From: Trichoplusia ni
Lineage: Eukaryota > Arthropoda > Insecta > Lepidoptera > Noctuidae
Assembly (NCBI RefSeq): GCF_003590095.1
Contig: NC_039491.1
Coordinates: 2,170,001-2,234,000 of the forward strand
Direction of reading: 5' to 3'
DNA: 64,000 bases
This document shows, in pieces, positions 11,731 to 22,386 of this stretch. How positions within the stretch are numbered: the first letter of the stretch is position 1; every line of letters starts with the position of its first letter. The notes below the pieces were generated by a model, which searched no databases, had not been told where the DNA came from, and saw only the letters and a program-made list of their open reading frames with translations. Made by a program: the position numbers and the translations under genes.

Positions 11731-14700
11731 TTTGTATAATATTACGATCCAATATCTATTTGTGTTTAGATACTATAATGACTTTGTAGAATGTTGTGAC
11801 AGACGATTTTTATGATTCAAATGACATTAAATAAGAAAATAAGTAAATGGGATAACCATTAATTCGCTTTATTGCTAAAACACTTTTAAAATTATTCTTT
11901 AGATAGAAGATATTTAAAATAGGTACCTAGATAAATTTATCTACAAATATTTTTAATAGCAACCAACTGTATCTTTTAAAAGACATACTTATAATATTAT
12001 AATTTTAACTTGTAGTTAAATTACATAACTTTTCTATATTCAAAGACATCAAGCATTGTCTAAAAACGGAATAACAAAAATAGCCAATAGGTACACAAAC
12101 CCCCTCAGTGTTAAACTAAGCAATTAGTACGTCGAAAGTGTAGAGCTTTCGCAGAAAATCCGAGCTTTCCAAACTTGTCGGGGGCAGCTTGCCAACCGAA
12201 TGTAGTGTGAAAACTTGGTAGCAACTTGTGAAACGGGGGTGGGGCTAACGATACTGAAGCGACTACTAACGCCATCTAGTACCGAGTAGCATTACAACAC
12301 CACATGTGTCGCTGTTACACAACAAAGCGGAAACGTTTAATGTTTGAGTGCTGCAGGTTCGGATTAACTATTAATTTCTAACTAAAGAATTATGACCGCT
12401 TTTCTAATGTTTAGGGAATTATTTGATCGTTTATGAATGCAGTATCGTGCGACTCAAATAGATTTCGTAGACAAGGTGTGTGCATTCTAAATACCTTGAA
12501 CAAACGTTATTTTTGGAGGGGCAATGTTTATCTTATAGCAAACAGCGCCGTGTTATTCCAATATCGAGTTCGTTTTCTTTTATTTTGGTAATTTTATATG
12601 ACTGGGAGAGTGTTAATCGATTTCTAATCGGAATAAAAACTTGTTTCCAGCTTTCCTGCTAGGTTTAAAATCTTTTGCTATTTATTTTCACAACACACGT
12701 TTAATTAAAGATTTAAAATACAAATCTACATATTTACTTAACTAATTTCAACATTACCACTAGATTTACTAGCAAGGCTAAAAGTAATTGACAAAAACTA
12801 TTAAATCCAAAACAAAAACTGACAAATTTTCTTTAGTCATCCTCTTTAAAAAAACTTCTGAAACTTATTGTTAATATAAGAGCACTAAACAGTATCAAAT
12901 CAAACGAAAATACAAATCTATTTACCAGAAACATTGATATAAATACACATAATATAATATACAACTTACAAGACATAAGTAACAAAAATAAGATTTTCCA
13001 GGAAACCATAATCGTAAAAGGAAAACAAGTAGACAATTATAAATGTCAGAGCAATTATAGAATTACAAGAATACCGAAATCTACTTTCTGTTTCCAAATA
13101 ATTTTGATTTTCAGCACCTTATCCTTATTTACCTGAAAGAGGCTAAAAACTCGATATAAATTGACGTAGGCGTTTGGACTCGCGAACAGTACACGTGTGA
13201 AGTATTGAATATTGCTAGCAATGATACACCCTTATATAACGTGGGTGTTTCAAATTCAAGCTTAATTAATATATCCACAAAATCACTTGAATCTCTGTAT
13301 TAATTTTCTGATGTTTCTGTAAAGTCAGGTGCTTAGATTATATTAGCAGTGTTAGAATTTAGCTTTAGATACAGGCATTCCAATCAAGCTTGAAGCTTTT
13401 CATGTATTACTTTTAATAAAATATTTTTGATTTTGTAAGGCTTTGTTTAATAAGGCATCCAGTAAGTAGCTTTTGACAGATTTTTTTTTAAACTGTCCCT
13501 TTATAATTATAATTGATTGAATCTATCGCAAGCTTATGATATCAAGCTTCAGAATATTTAAATGCTGATAGTGAACAATACTAACTGCAAGAATTAAGAA
13601 CACACACAAAATAGTATAAAGAATACGTTTCGGAAGACATCTTTTAAATGTCCCAGCTTAGGTAAGCAAGCGTAAACAAATTAAATATAAATCATTTTTT
13701 TGTAATAGGCTACCACAAGGTTCTCCATTTTGCCCATTGTACAAAATAATTTACTGTTAGGTATAATAATTTTAATAGTTACATAAATTAAGAGATTATG
13801 TTAAAGTGTTAATTTTAGTGTTTACATTTATTAATTACTGGTAAAATAAATTAAAATAATTGACTATTGTTGTTACTGGGTTTTTCTCGGGAGGCCTTGT
13901 TGTCATCCTCATCGATTTATCATCAGTGTAGGGAACATTCAGTATGATTACAATTTAATAGAACTTTGTTGTTAGAACCAAAAGCAACAAACACTACATT
14001 GAAAACGTATCAGAAAACCTCAATTCAAATTCTACGCTATATTCTCAGCTTAAATCATCCTTAGGATTTGAAAGCAAATGTAACAAGTATCAAATATATT
14101 TGTTAATATTTCGTCATTAGAACAAACGCAACAACGATAATACCAATACTGTCTATTATGAAAAGAAATGAGTACCTAGTTATAAAACAATAGATACCTT
14201 CCTATCGAGAAGATGAAAATCACGTGTGGTCCAAACTACCTACAGACCCTTGGTTTAAATTTCACAACATTTTTAGTTTCTAACATTCTGATGTTCGTTC
14301 AACTAATGGATAAACAGTATCTTTATTTTATTGGTATTTAAAAATATCCGGGCAACAAGGTAACTCTAGTCGCTTTATCGTTAGCACACACAACTCGAAC
14401 GTAAATCTTCTCATGATTTACGAATATGTACGTAGGCACTTAATTTACAGCTAGACCGTTTTAGAAGACTTTCATATGTTATAAACACTATACAATTGAA
14501 CATTTTGTAGGTGTGTCTTTGTTGTTTGGCTAACGAGGCTTATTGAGTGTCACACTTACAGCGAATGGATCCAATGGAATTCTAACCTAAAAAAGAATTA
14601 ATAATTCAAACCTCGGTTTATTATCCAATCACACTGACGAATCAATAACTGCTCGTAAACTTTTACACAAAACAACAAGCAACTTTTAATTTGATTCGGA

Positions 14701-16820
14701 GTAATTAATATTCCTTGAGAAAAGTATTGTTTTGTAATTAAGCTCTTGGGAAGATGAAGGGTTATTTGGAAGGATACTGGGCAGGTATATTGCAATGAAA
14801 ACCGTATACTGTAACATTTTGTTTTCAATTATCCAGAAATGCAATGGGAAACTCAAATATTGTTTTTTTTATATAAGTATGTGTGGAATATAATGTGGCC
14901 ATGGGATTTTTTAGAGAAAATATAATATACATATAAAATACAAGAAATTTTGCATCATACTGAAATTGTATTATTAATTTATTAAGATACAAGATATCAA
15001 ATAAAAGAGAATTTGACAACAGATGACTTCGTACTTTTCCCACGTTACCCAATAACATAATACAGTTATATTAAATAAACAAAGGCTTTCCCAGCCCTGG
15101 TATCTACGTGTCCGCACCCTGGACATCCCTTGTGATGACTGGACAATTTTCCACCATGACATGAGTATTTCCCATGTGATTGCGACACGATTTAGTCAAA
15201 AGTTATTTAAAGGGGAGACTTTATTTGGATATATTATCTTGTGTGTCTTTTTTGTTGCCTTGTTGTCCTACTTTTGAAGGAGTTTCATTTCTCGCGATGT
15301 TTGATGACACTTCTTAAATTTAGACCTTAACATTTTCTTTCTATTTTTCTATGCGAAAATATATAGGAATGTTGCGATATGTTCAAATAAATTCATATTC
15401 TTCCATAATGCCTAAGAATGCTTCCAAAACTTCAGTGTTATTTTCAAAATACAGCTCATCCTATGATTCTAGAATAACATTTAGTGATGCAGTATTCGAA
15501 ATATTTATATATTAATCTACGTACTATTCAACATGTAGCTTGAAATAAGAATTTGAGCGTACGTGGTAAACATTTACATCATGACCATTAACTCCTACAC
15601 ACAATTCTAAAAAATATACCAATAATCTGTTAAGAATTGAGGTGAAAAGCAATGCGATGCGCTGAATGGGAACGGCGGCCGACCTACATCGACACTTCGT
15701 TACTGTTTTTCGATATTCCACTGTGATTTATTATAGGTATAAAATCTACCAGATGCCAGATCACAGCGACCACATATTGGGAATCCGTGGCCATCGCTTG
15801 GGTGGTCTAACTATGGATCATTGTTTACAAAACGGGAGTTACTTGTGACGTTTAACGTTTTATTGCGAAAAACATGTGTATTATAGAATAAGTGAGAGTA
15901 AACATGCGCTTCTTGCAGTAGCTGGCAGCCATGAAACTCCATGCGTGAAGGCGTGCGACTGCGTATTTATTTTTCTAGTTACTTTATCTGTTTTTATGTT
16001 AGTCTTCACTTAAGATTATTTTTTTGAAAATTCTGTTTTCTTTCATGTGTTTAAACATTGTTGAGATTCTTTAGAAGTGAGTGTAGATCGTGTTTAGTTA
16101 AACGTAGAAAGTTTTTTCGTATTTGCCTAATTGTAAACTTTTCAGCTAATAAAGAGAAATCGTTCGATTACATCATACTGTAAATAATAACAACATTCCG
16201 TTAAATGAGAGTTTACCACAAAAATTACTGGAAGTATGTATGTTATTATGTCATTCCTATATTTAGGCATGTCTGTTTATTTAACTCTAATATTCGTCCC
16301 GTAACCGTGTTTAAAGCTGACCTCCCCCGTAATATTCGTTTACATTTCCAAATACGTTAACAGGTAGAACCGCGGGGGTTGGTCCACGGTAGGGGAATTG
16401 AAAAATTGTGAAACACACCTCAGGCATTGTGGTGTGAATAAATTATAAGCGAGCACAAGTTATCCGCGCCCAGTGGTACTTGACCTCCGGTATCTTTTCC
16501 ACGCGTCGGAATCACTTCAGCCTTTTGAAAATCGTGAATTTACGTGAGACCCAGTTACGCTGGTCATTGCGCGACCCACTTACGCTCGGTAGTCTCAATA
16601 TTGTTGTACCAGATCTGTTCTAGGTTAGCGGAACCCTAGTTGTAGGATTATGAACTTCACTTAATGGGAATTCGTTTCAAGTAAATGTGTTTCTATGGGA
16701 TCTACTTTGTCGATGTTGTTTTGTTTATTAGATACTCATCTATTTTCCGGATGCCTACATGGATTATTTTCAATTTATTCCTTATCCAATTTATTTTATG
16801 AAATCTGTCTGAAATTTCAG
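11731..16820. other. Non-coding AT-rich stretch
   Basis: No supported gene. A CTCF-like ACGCCATCTAGT lies at 12269-12280. Juxtaposed splice signals (AG directly followed by GT) occur at 13131-13135 on the minus strand and 13660-13667 on the plus strand. A small GC-rich patch at 15650-15850 is open in two frames without a recognisable product. Confidence 0.4.
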
Positions 16821-16875
16821 GTGAAATAGGAAAAGGTTGCTACCCATGAACGGACACGGAACAAAGAGGATGATA
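16821..16875 (+). CDS. Candidate exon with a start codon, unknown product
   Basis: Acceptor CTGTCTGAAATTTCAG ends at 16820. Fifty-five bases later GATAG|GTACGA gives a fair donor. Inside, TACCCATGAAC has a reasonable start context, and the frame reads MNGHGTKRMI up to the donor. This would be a first coding exon on the plus strand. No family can be recognised from ten residues, so the call rests on splice signals only. Confidence 0.25.
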
Positions 16876-17275
16876 GGTACGAATGCTTTTTCGTTTTCTT
16901 TGTGTTCAGAGCGGCTTTTATAATAACTGTTACTAGTCAAGAATGTCCTTCAATTTGATCTAGAGCATTCTGAGCTTAATGATGGTGAATTTAAATAAAG
17001 TCTGAAGAGTTTATACTCTTTCAATACATTGCGTTTTGCAACTTTCTAAAGAAGCCAAGTAAGTATAAATTGTGAGTGTTCCATTTTAAATATAATACTT
17101 TATAAGGTCAGTGTACCAAGTTGAAAAGGCTTTGTTAGGTACTGTAATTAACTTAAGTATATCTTTATATATTTTTTTGCCAATATTATTAAATCTAGAA
17201 TTCTCCAATGAGGAATAATCTTTATGTAAATATTTATCCATTTGTATCCACTGTCATTAAATTTGGTAAAAATAA
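16876..17275. other. Non-coding, nothing recognised
   Basis: AT-rich sequence between the exon candidate and the LINE remnant. No structure noticed. Confidence 0.5.
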
Positions 17276-17408
17276 GCTTGACCTGATGCTGCAACAGTCG
17301 ACTCCAAGACAAGAAATTTTGAGCTGGTGCCAAGTGGCCCAGGATACAGAATCTTGGAAGGATCTGTTGGAGACCTTTGCCCAGCAGTGGGCCCAGAAGA
17401 CTAGATAA
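17276..17408 (+). pseudogene. C-terminal remnant of an RTE-type LINE reverse transcriptase
   Basis: The open frame ending at 17408 reads SWCQVAQDTESWKDLLETF followed by AQQWAQKTR and a stop. A tryptophan-rich tail of the form W..VAQDR..W..L.E.(Y/F)AQQW is, from memory, the extreme C-terminus of RTE-clade LINE proteins in insects. Only about 40 residues remain. The stop is followed by a short A-rich stretch (AAAAAACC). No upstream reverse transcriptase motif is present, so this is a heavily 5'-truncated copy. Confidence 0.6.
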
Positions 17409-19132
17409 AAAACCTTAACAAAGTTTCATACAGTTTGTCATTCGCAGACCAGACAGTACGTAAACAAGGAAAAACACAAATGACAATATATCTCGTATCT
17501 CCAACAGCTTCTCTGCGAAACCCCGCAATCGTTATCTAATCACATAAAAATGTGACGTCACCGAGAGTGTAAAAACACCCAACCTTTATACCTAGCAGGG
17601 ATTTGTAATCGTAACGAATTATTCGAGTGATAAAAATGGAACAGAAAATATCGATTAAGGAGTGAAACTCACGCAGGGATGAAAATATTTGGGAATGTTG
17701 CCAGCCTTTTATAGGTTACCGGCATCAAATTAATCGAGTGTTTACATAAACTACCTATGGCTTTATCTCTATGTTTAAGTGGTTTCAGTTAATCTTAAGC
17801 TAGAACTTAACCAATTTAAAAATTAAATACCAACATTTCTGCGAATGGACTTCAATTTAAACAAGAATCTCAATTTACTGTCACACGGAATTACGTAACG
17901 AATTTTTAAATGTCAGCGAATTCAAAATTGGTTTCTTCCGCATGTTCAGACTGCGAGCGCCATCTAGTGGTAGGAAAACGAAACTCACTCTGAGGACAAC
18001 AAAAGATTAAAGTTACTAGAAGTATTATTTTGAACAAAATTTTAGTTTTCAATAAATTGCATAAATATATTTAGTTTTATTTACATACATAAGTTGATAC
18101 AATACTACCCTTGAGGGCCCAAACGTTATTTAGGACAAACTCGGTCCCTTTGCCCTCCCAACGCTCTCGAGGGTTTGCGAGAGGAATGTTTAAGGAGAAC
18201 CCATTTGTATATAATATTTACCATAACGACACCATCACTGTATAGTGAAACTATAGAGAAATGGTTTGCCGCTTGTAATATCTGATGTTAAATTTTGAGT
18301 TATGTGTAGATGTGATACGAATTTGAAAATATTGGTAGGTATCTTCTTTGTGTACAATGGACAAAGGAAAAGCTACTCAAAACTGACATTTATTTGGTAT
18401 AAAATTGATTAATTAATTGTTTAAATATTGATTTTTAAAATCGCAGTAATTCAGTTTTAAAAACAATATTTTAAATGGTGGTTATGTCGTTATCGATAGA
18501 AAAAGCTCTCATTGGTAAATGTTCTATAAACAAAAATATATTAACAAACTATTACAACGCAAGATCTCAATCTACAAAGTAATTTTCTATTATTTCGTAG
18601 GAAACTTGTCATACGCGCATCGCGTGAATACCAACAACATCTCATTAAACTTTCAGTGAGTTTACCTACACTAGTATCTACGTGACAGCCGAAATTGGGT
18701 CCGAAATTACTACACACCGGAATAATGGCGTCTCTAACTAATAAACAGCTATCCGGAAGTGGTCTGTACCCGAATATGTATCACAATAATGCGTTTCACT
18801 TATTCAACACGGAACGTCGCCACTCGCCGCTAGATGGCGCTGTTCTCAAATGAATCGAGGGCGTTTTAATCTAGTACAATCCAGTTCGTATATACAAATG
18901 CGTTAGTAATTCCACTGCAGCGGTGGTGATATTATAGTGTCAAGTATATGTACTCATGTGTACGCCATTAGCTGTTTTGTTGCGCAATAATTAATAACTG
19001 AAAACTTAGATTAATGAATTGTTTTGTTGACAACACTGAATAAACTAAATTGCGGAGAATGGATAAATAAGTTTTCCTTTACGTTTGAACTATTATGAAG
19101 TGAAATATTATTTGGCTTAGAGAAAGACTTAC
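17409..19132. other. Non-coding with two CTCF-like sites
   Basis: Contains GCGCCATCTAGTGG at 17957-17970 and the opposite orientation CTAGATGGCGCTG at 18830-18842, plus a CRE palindrome at 17553-17560. Otherwise AT-rich without coding evidence. Confidence 0.45.
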
Positions 19133-19238
19133 CTTACAAAGTACTGACGTAGTGTCATTTTGTTTCCGCGCAGTTCACTTGGCGCTTTGTCAACTCTGAG
19201 TTCATCTGTAACTTTGTTGGTAGGCATGTTCGTGAAAG
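19133..19238 (-). CDS. Candidate exon with ATG, unknown product
   Basis: On the minus strand the acceptor AAGTATTTTTCAG ends at 19239 and the donor GTAAG|GTAAGT follows 19133. Of the three frames, only the one entering with two bases is open through the whole 106 nt. It has an ATG at 19227 and reads MPTNKVTDELRVDKAPSELR, continuing GNKMTLRQYFV, with an in-frame stop created exactly by the donor TAAGT. The phase (two bases in, two out) fits directly after the exon at 22302-22386 or the donor at 54594. The peptide does not look like the esterase sequence expected after the HG motif. It may be an alternative exon, part of another gene, or a decoy. Confidence 0.35.
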
Positions 19239-19388
19239 CTGAAAAATACTTACTTCCCTACAACCTGGCTTCATTGCTTTAATCATAAATGCGTGGATAA
19301 AACTTAATACATTTAGGAGACAAAAATTGAAAACCGGATTTTTTCTATTTAGATACAAATAACACTATTTTAGTTTATGATGGGCTAA
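19239..19388. other. Non-coding
   Basis: Intervening sequence directly upstream of the minus-strand acceptor. Nothing else is seen. Confidence 0.4.
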
Positions 19389-19586
19389 ACGAAACCCATT
19401 GTCAGTGACGTAAATAAAATGGAAAGAGTGTTTGGTAAGCACAGAGTATTATCCATACTACATATTATACTTGCGAGAGTAGAACTGTCTGTTACCCCCC
19501 ATGTAGTAAAACCGGTGTCGAAAAAGCTTGAATTAAAGAAAAAACAGAAGTTTCTTTCCAGCACAGCCGACATCCAAACAAGCTGA
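19389..19586 (+). pseudogene. Lysine-rich open frame, possible retropseudogene
   Basis: A frame open from 19389 with ATG at 19419 encodes about 55 residues (MERVFGKHRVLSIL near the start, SKKLELKKKQKF in the middle) before a TGA at 19584. A neighbouring frame then continues with AEAQETKKPSLTHRF up to about 19690, as if one frameshift separated two halves of a lysine-rich protein. The minus strand is also open here. No family is recognised. It could be a decayed processed copy of a nuclear or nucleolar gene, or chance. Confidence 0.2.
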
Positions 19587-22301
19587 ACCATAAGCAGAAG
19601 CTCAAGAAACTAAAAAGCCGTCACTAACCCACCGCTTCCTCCAGCATGTTAAACGAATTCCGAATTATATCTCATTTTGCGTCAAACAATGAAACAGTCA
19701 TCCGCAATTTCAAAAATAAAGCTTACATCATCAGAATGAAGAAAGAAAATCTCAAAAATATCTAGTTGAGGTAAGGGGCGCCCGTTATTTATAAGGCACT
19801 TAACCTCCTTGTTTATGACGAAGCTAATTCCGTATTGAGACAACGTGGTCGGAATTGGGATGTTTAAAATAAACATCGTTCACAGGGAAGGAAATTTTAA
19901 TTATCCTAATGGTAATGTTACAAACATCGGGAGAATCTTTGATTTATGTTGTATTATTTGAACCTTCTTTCATTTTTTAGGCCCTATTATTCGTGGTTTA
20001 CGTTACCTTTCTTCACGTATACTTACTATCTGTTGTAATATTTGAGTTCCATAATGCCAAGGAAATTTCCTATACACTTCTAGATAAATCCTCTCACTCC
20101 TTTGACATGTATTTAAGAGTATCCACTGTTTCTCATCTGAATTCCTGAATTATTAATTTGTCGTATAAATTTTCATCATCATCAGCATCAATTTTATCCA
20201 GCATTTCATTTTACAAGCAAATCCTTTAAAAGAAATTTTAATCCTGGTTATACCTGAAATCAACATTTCCGCATAAACCCGAAAATTCCCGAAACTACCG
20301 TTGCAAATCCTTTCTCCTGTCTGAAAAATATTTTTTCTCGCAACGAACTGAACGGCTTAAATCAATTAGTATACAAACATAGTAGGTAGACGTATCTAGC
20401 TGGTATGATGACGTCACTAGTACCACGCTGCGACGGCCCCACACCCTCGCGTCATCTCTGTAATCGAAAATACTGTACAGTAACTATTCTTTATTTATAT
20501 CTCCGTCAGCGTCTGGTAATGTATGGAGCGGAGCAAATTACCGATTGTCTATCTATAGATGCGATGCTGTTTGTGTAATAACACGCTTTTTTAAGATTGT
20601 TTTAAGGAGTGGAGAAGATTTTGAAAGATTTAAAAGAGAATTGAGCTTTTTAACAGAAGTTACAACTTTGGTGTAAGCTGTTGAGAAATCAGTGTTATTA
20701 TAATTACCCACGTGGAATATTTGATGGATGAATAATATTCTGGTTTTCATATGTTGGCGTCTATTTTTAAAGGGCTATTAATGTTATCTTTTAGATAGCG
20801 TGTCACAAATCGATTAACAGACACTCGAAAATATACTTTCGTTCCTGAATGTCGTTAGGTCACCTCGAAATTTGTTTCCAGCATTCTGTCATAATTACCG
20901 TCTTCAACAACATAGGGATCGACTTTAGGATATAGAACCTTAACACTCAAGCCATTGAATTTCACATAACACTAAACCCGCAATAACTTTAAACACTCCA
21001 TAATATATTTCAATTACTTGACTATATTTACAGATATAACAATTTGCCGTCGGGAGTGCGTCTGTATATGCAAATCGGTTGCTTATGCCACATTCGCACT
21101 GTGGGGGGCGTCTGCTCTTTTAACAATTAAAATATGCAAATGGAAGATATTACCCACTACTTTTCATTCCGGCTCGATGGATTTTGCATGAATGGGGTTG
21201 GGAAACACCCTATCTTTGATGACGTTGTCAAAAATATGGATTGAACACTCGTTTAGGGCGGTGATCTTGTTTGTTTTTAACTAATATAGACACCTGTTTT
21301 ATTAGAGTGCGTTTAATTAAAGTTGATAGACAAGTTGAAGGTTTAGTATTTACGTCATCTCAGCTTTGATGTTTTCCCTTATTTTATTCCGTGACTGATG
21401 TTTCTGTGCCACATGAACTCAAACCCAAATATTATACTAAGTATTTGCTACTATAATATTTCCGTATCGACCTCTATACGGTATGCTTAAAAAACTTATT
21501 TAAACAAAAAATGTTTGCCCCACTTATGACCACTTACTTTTTGGTACATTAGCCATAATGTGACATTATTGATTATAATGCCGTTGACCGAGTGTAACCG
21601 TGTCACCAAATAGAGTGATTACTAGGCCGGGCATCACGAGACAACAGCTAAACACCCAAATTACACAGATTGCGCACCGTCAGGGGTTATGTTGCCATGT
21701 AAATTAATAATATGTAAATTTCCACACCCGCAGTACAGTAGGGTTAAGCTGACGTTTACACGCCACTCCTAAGCGATATTGTACTATATATAGATTACTT
21801 TGAAAGAGTCACGTTTAATTTATGTTTTGAAATCTCTTTCTAGTGAATTTGTCATCTCATCTTCTTAACTGTCTCAGTTACCTACATTTATAGTTTTCCA
21901 AACATCAAATCCATCATCTTTAACCTTTATTTCTTCCACTGCTACAGCCCTCACATCATCATCATTTACCCGCATAAAAGCTCTCAAATCATTTCCACCG
22001 TCCTTCTAATAGTCTGCCTTAACAGATCAATCAAACAAAAGTATTCCTACTTCTATAGTCCTATGATCATCATCTACATTCACACAAATTCTCAAATAAT
22101 TGCTACTATCACAACGGTCTTTCTTGATAGTCTTGTCAAACAAAGACAGGTCTAGTTGTCACTGAACACTAGTATCTGTTTTAGGCTCCATTTGAGCTTC
22201 ACAACCCAATTACAGCCCGTAATTAAAGCGATACCTTAAGGTTAGGAGCCAGTCGCTGTTGATTGTTGCCTATCCGAAGCGACACGGAATTAAGCACTTA
22301 C
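19587..22301. other. Non-coding, probable intron
   Basis: Contains a CRE palindrome at 20409-20416 within a short GC-rich patch (20400-20470). No exon is strongly supported. A weak minus-strand acceptor/donor pair at 20254-20320 (TTTTTCAG and TTTCAG|GTATAA) encloses an open 67-nt frame containing ERICNGSFGNFRVYAEM but does not join in phase to the 22302 exon. Confidence 0.4.
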
Positions 22302-22386
22302 CTCCATGGATATAAACTAATAATAACACTGGCTGTTTGTCTATGATGCTTTCATTATTCAGAGGAGTGAAATTTTCTTTTAATAA
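22302..22386 (-). CDS. Internal exon of a carboxylesterase/neuroligin-family gene
   Basis: On the minus strand a strong acceptor (AACAATTTTCTTACAG, AG at 22388-22387) and a consensus donor (CATGGAG|GTAAGT) enclose 85 nt. Only one frame lacks stops. It encodes 28 residues plus one base, ending KQPVLLLVYIHG. In the alpha/beta-hydrolase carboxylesterase family, including the catalytically dead neural adhesion proteins neuroligin, gliotactin and neurotactin, the sequence PV.(V/L)(Y/F/W)IHG forms the oxyanion-hole strand. The preceding variable stretch (ENFTPLNNESIIDKQ) fits the loop before this strand and holds NFT and NES, possible N-glycosylation sites. Neuroligin is my favoured reading because large introns are usual in that gene, but other esterases are possible. 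No second esterase exon was found in the window, implying introns longer than about 22 kb on the 3' side. Confidence 0.6.

Noticed and set aside
20254..20320. 67-nt minus-strand exon between TTTTTCAG and TTTCAG|GTATAA
   Set aside because: The donor is weak and the phase does not fit the neighbouring exon. It is kept only as a remark in the surrounding entry.
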